A stretch of 64,000 nt of DNA from Streptococcus mitis SK579 (GTDB lineage Bacteria; Bacillota; Bacilli; Lactobacillales; Streptococcaceae). The stretch spans positions 31,017-95,016 of the forward strand of contig NZ_AJJL01000049.1 of NCBI RefSeq assembly GCF_000257905.1, read 5' to 3'. The notes under the pieces are model-generated. The model had not been told where the DNA came from, did no database searches, and was given only the letters and a program-made list of their open reading frames with translations. The stretch's first letter is position 1; each line of letters begins with the position of its first letter. The translations under genes were made by a program, and so were the position numbers. Below, in pieces: positions 63,143-64,000 of the stretch.

Positions 63143-64000
63143 ATGGAAAAGTATTTTGGTGAAAAACAGCAGCGTTTTTCATTTAGAAAATTATCAGTAG
63201 GACTTGTATCTGCAACGATTTCAAGTTTATTTTTTGTGTCTGTATTAGCTAGTTCAGCTGTAGAGGCTCAAGAGACTAAAGGTGTTCACTATAAATATGT
63301 GACAGAGTCAGAACTATCATCAGAAGAAAAGAAGCAGCTTGTCTATGACATTCCGACATACATGGAGAATGATGATGAGATTTATTATCTTGTTTATAAA
63401 TTAAATTCCCAAAATCAACTGGGAGACTTACCAAATACTGGAAGTAAGAATGATATGCAAACCCTAGTTGCTGGTGCTAGCTTAGCGGCTCTGGGGATTT
63501 TAATTTTTGCTGTTTCCAAGAAAAAAGTTAAGAATAAAACGGTATTACATTTAGTATTGGTTGCAGGGATAGGAAATGGTATCTTAGTTTCAGCTCATGC
63601 TTTAGAAAATAATCTTTTACTGAATTACAATACTGACTATGAATTGACCACAGGAGAAAAATTACCTCTTCCTAAAGATATTTCAGGTTACAGATATGTT
63701 GGATATATCAAAGAGGGAAACATAACTTCTGAATCTAAAGTAAGCAATCAGGAGAAATCACTAGCTACTCCTAAAAATCAACAAAAGGTGGATTATAGTG
63801 TTACACCAAATTTTGTAGAACATCCATCAACAGTACAAACTATTCAGGAACAAACACCTGTTTCTTCAACTAAGCCGACAGAAGTTCAAGTAGTTGAAAA
63901 ACCTCTTTCTACAGAATTAACGAATCCAAGAAAAGAAGAGAAACAATCTTCAAATTCTGCCGTTGTAAGCGCAAAAGGCGAACCTGCAACCCAACCTGCC
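63143..64000 (+). CDS. iga: IgA1 protease, N-terminal part (3' partial)
   Basis: 286 codons are visible, the gene running off the window. A YSIRK-like signal peptide (FRKLSVGLVSATISSLFF) is followed by an N-terminal sorting signal LPNTG at about 97-101, a hydrophobic segment and KKKVKNK; this unusual N-terminal LPxTG plus a second hydrophobic stretch is the hallmark of pneumococcal zinc metalloproteases (IgA1 protease, ZmpB, ZmpC). The part after about 215 is Pro/Thr/Glu-rich. Which member it is follows from the neighbouring rexA and from recalled sequence similarity to IgA1 protease. The HExxH site lies beyond the window. Confidence 0.9.
   Translation, partial: MEKYFGEKQQRFSFRKLSVGLVSATISSLFFVSVLASSAVEAQETKGVHYKYVTESELSSEEKKQLVYDIPTYMENDDEIYYLVYKLNSQNQLGDLPNTGSKNDMQTLVAGASLAALGILIFAVSKKKVKNKTVLHLVLVAGIGNGILVSAHALENNLLLNYNTDYELTTGEKLPLPKDISGYRYVGYIKEGNITSESKVSNQEKSLATPKNQQKVDYSVTPNFVEHPSTVQTIQEQTPVSSTKPTEVQVVEKPLSTELTNPRKEEKQSSNSAVVSAKGEPATQPA

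Noticed and set aside
1..64000. CRISPR arrays, tRNA or rRNA genes
   Set aside because: No spaced direct repeats of CRISPR type, no cloverleaf with tRNA consensus arms and no rRNA sequence were seen.

Overview
The window is low-GC Gram-positive DNA from a mitis-group streptococcus, most likely Streptococcus pneumoniae or a close relative (S. mitis, S. pseudopneumoniae). The evidence is two BOX repeats, the rexB-rexA pair followed by a 392-residue protein and the start of an IgA1 protease gene, pezAT beside Tn5252-type conjugation genes, and a Tn916-type tet(M) segment.

Layout. (1) 1-20.0 kb: part of a Tn5252/Tn5253-type integrative conjugative element. It has a membrane-anchored lysozyme/CHAP cell-wall hydrolase, a PBECR4-like gene split by a 4,044-bp ISL3-family element carrying merR-merA, a calcium-repeat protein, a 2,078-residue methylase/SNF2-helicase protein, small conjugation-type proteins, a TOPRIM protein, a DUF3990-like ADP-ribosyltransferase-fold gene with a small partner, and the pezAT toxin-antitoxin pair. 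(2) 20.3-26.8 kb: a broken tyrosine recombinase abuts a Tn916 fragment (tet(M) with its attenuators, orf6, orf9, orf7, a frameshifted orf8, xis, and int truncated before its catalytic C-terminus). (3) 26.8-35.2 kb: a patchwork accessory region. It holds a possible group II intron relic present twice, an RHH regulator with duplicated operators, a DUF4343-type ATP-grasp protein, unrecognised proteins, a membrane-protein operon ending in an A9-interrupted small gene, relics of a second ATP-grasp/ADP-ribosylglycohydrolase pair, a SAP-like protein and an intact ADP-ribosylglycohydrolase. (4) 35.2-64 kb: ordinary chromosome, with lipid kinase, GH13 enzyme under a cre site, permease/TIGR03943 pair, tex, SprT-like, PspC, BceAB-like transporter, VIT/CCC1 protein, two-component system, second ABC transporter, HAD phosphatase, CPBP protease, rexBA and iga.

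How it fits together. The left half looks like a mobile element that has lost mobility in steps. The recombinase is cut by the tet(M) segment, the Tn916 integrase is decapitated, the ISL3 transposase is frameshifted and one cargo gene is disrupted. The cargo still predicts tetracycline resistance and mercuric-ion reduction, and pezAT may stabilise the locus. The least explained part is 27-35 kb, where an ATP-grasp/ADP-ribosylglycohydrolase pair occurs once intact but separated and once as adjacent relics, around a three-gene membrane module of unknown function.
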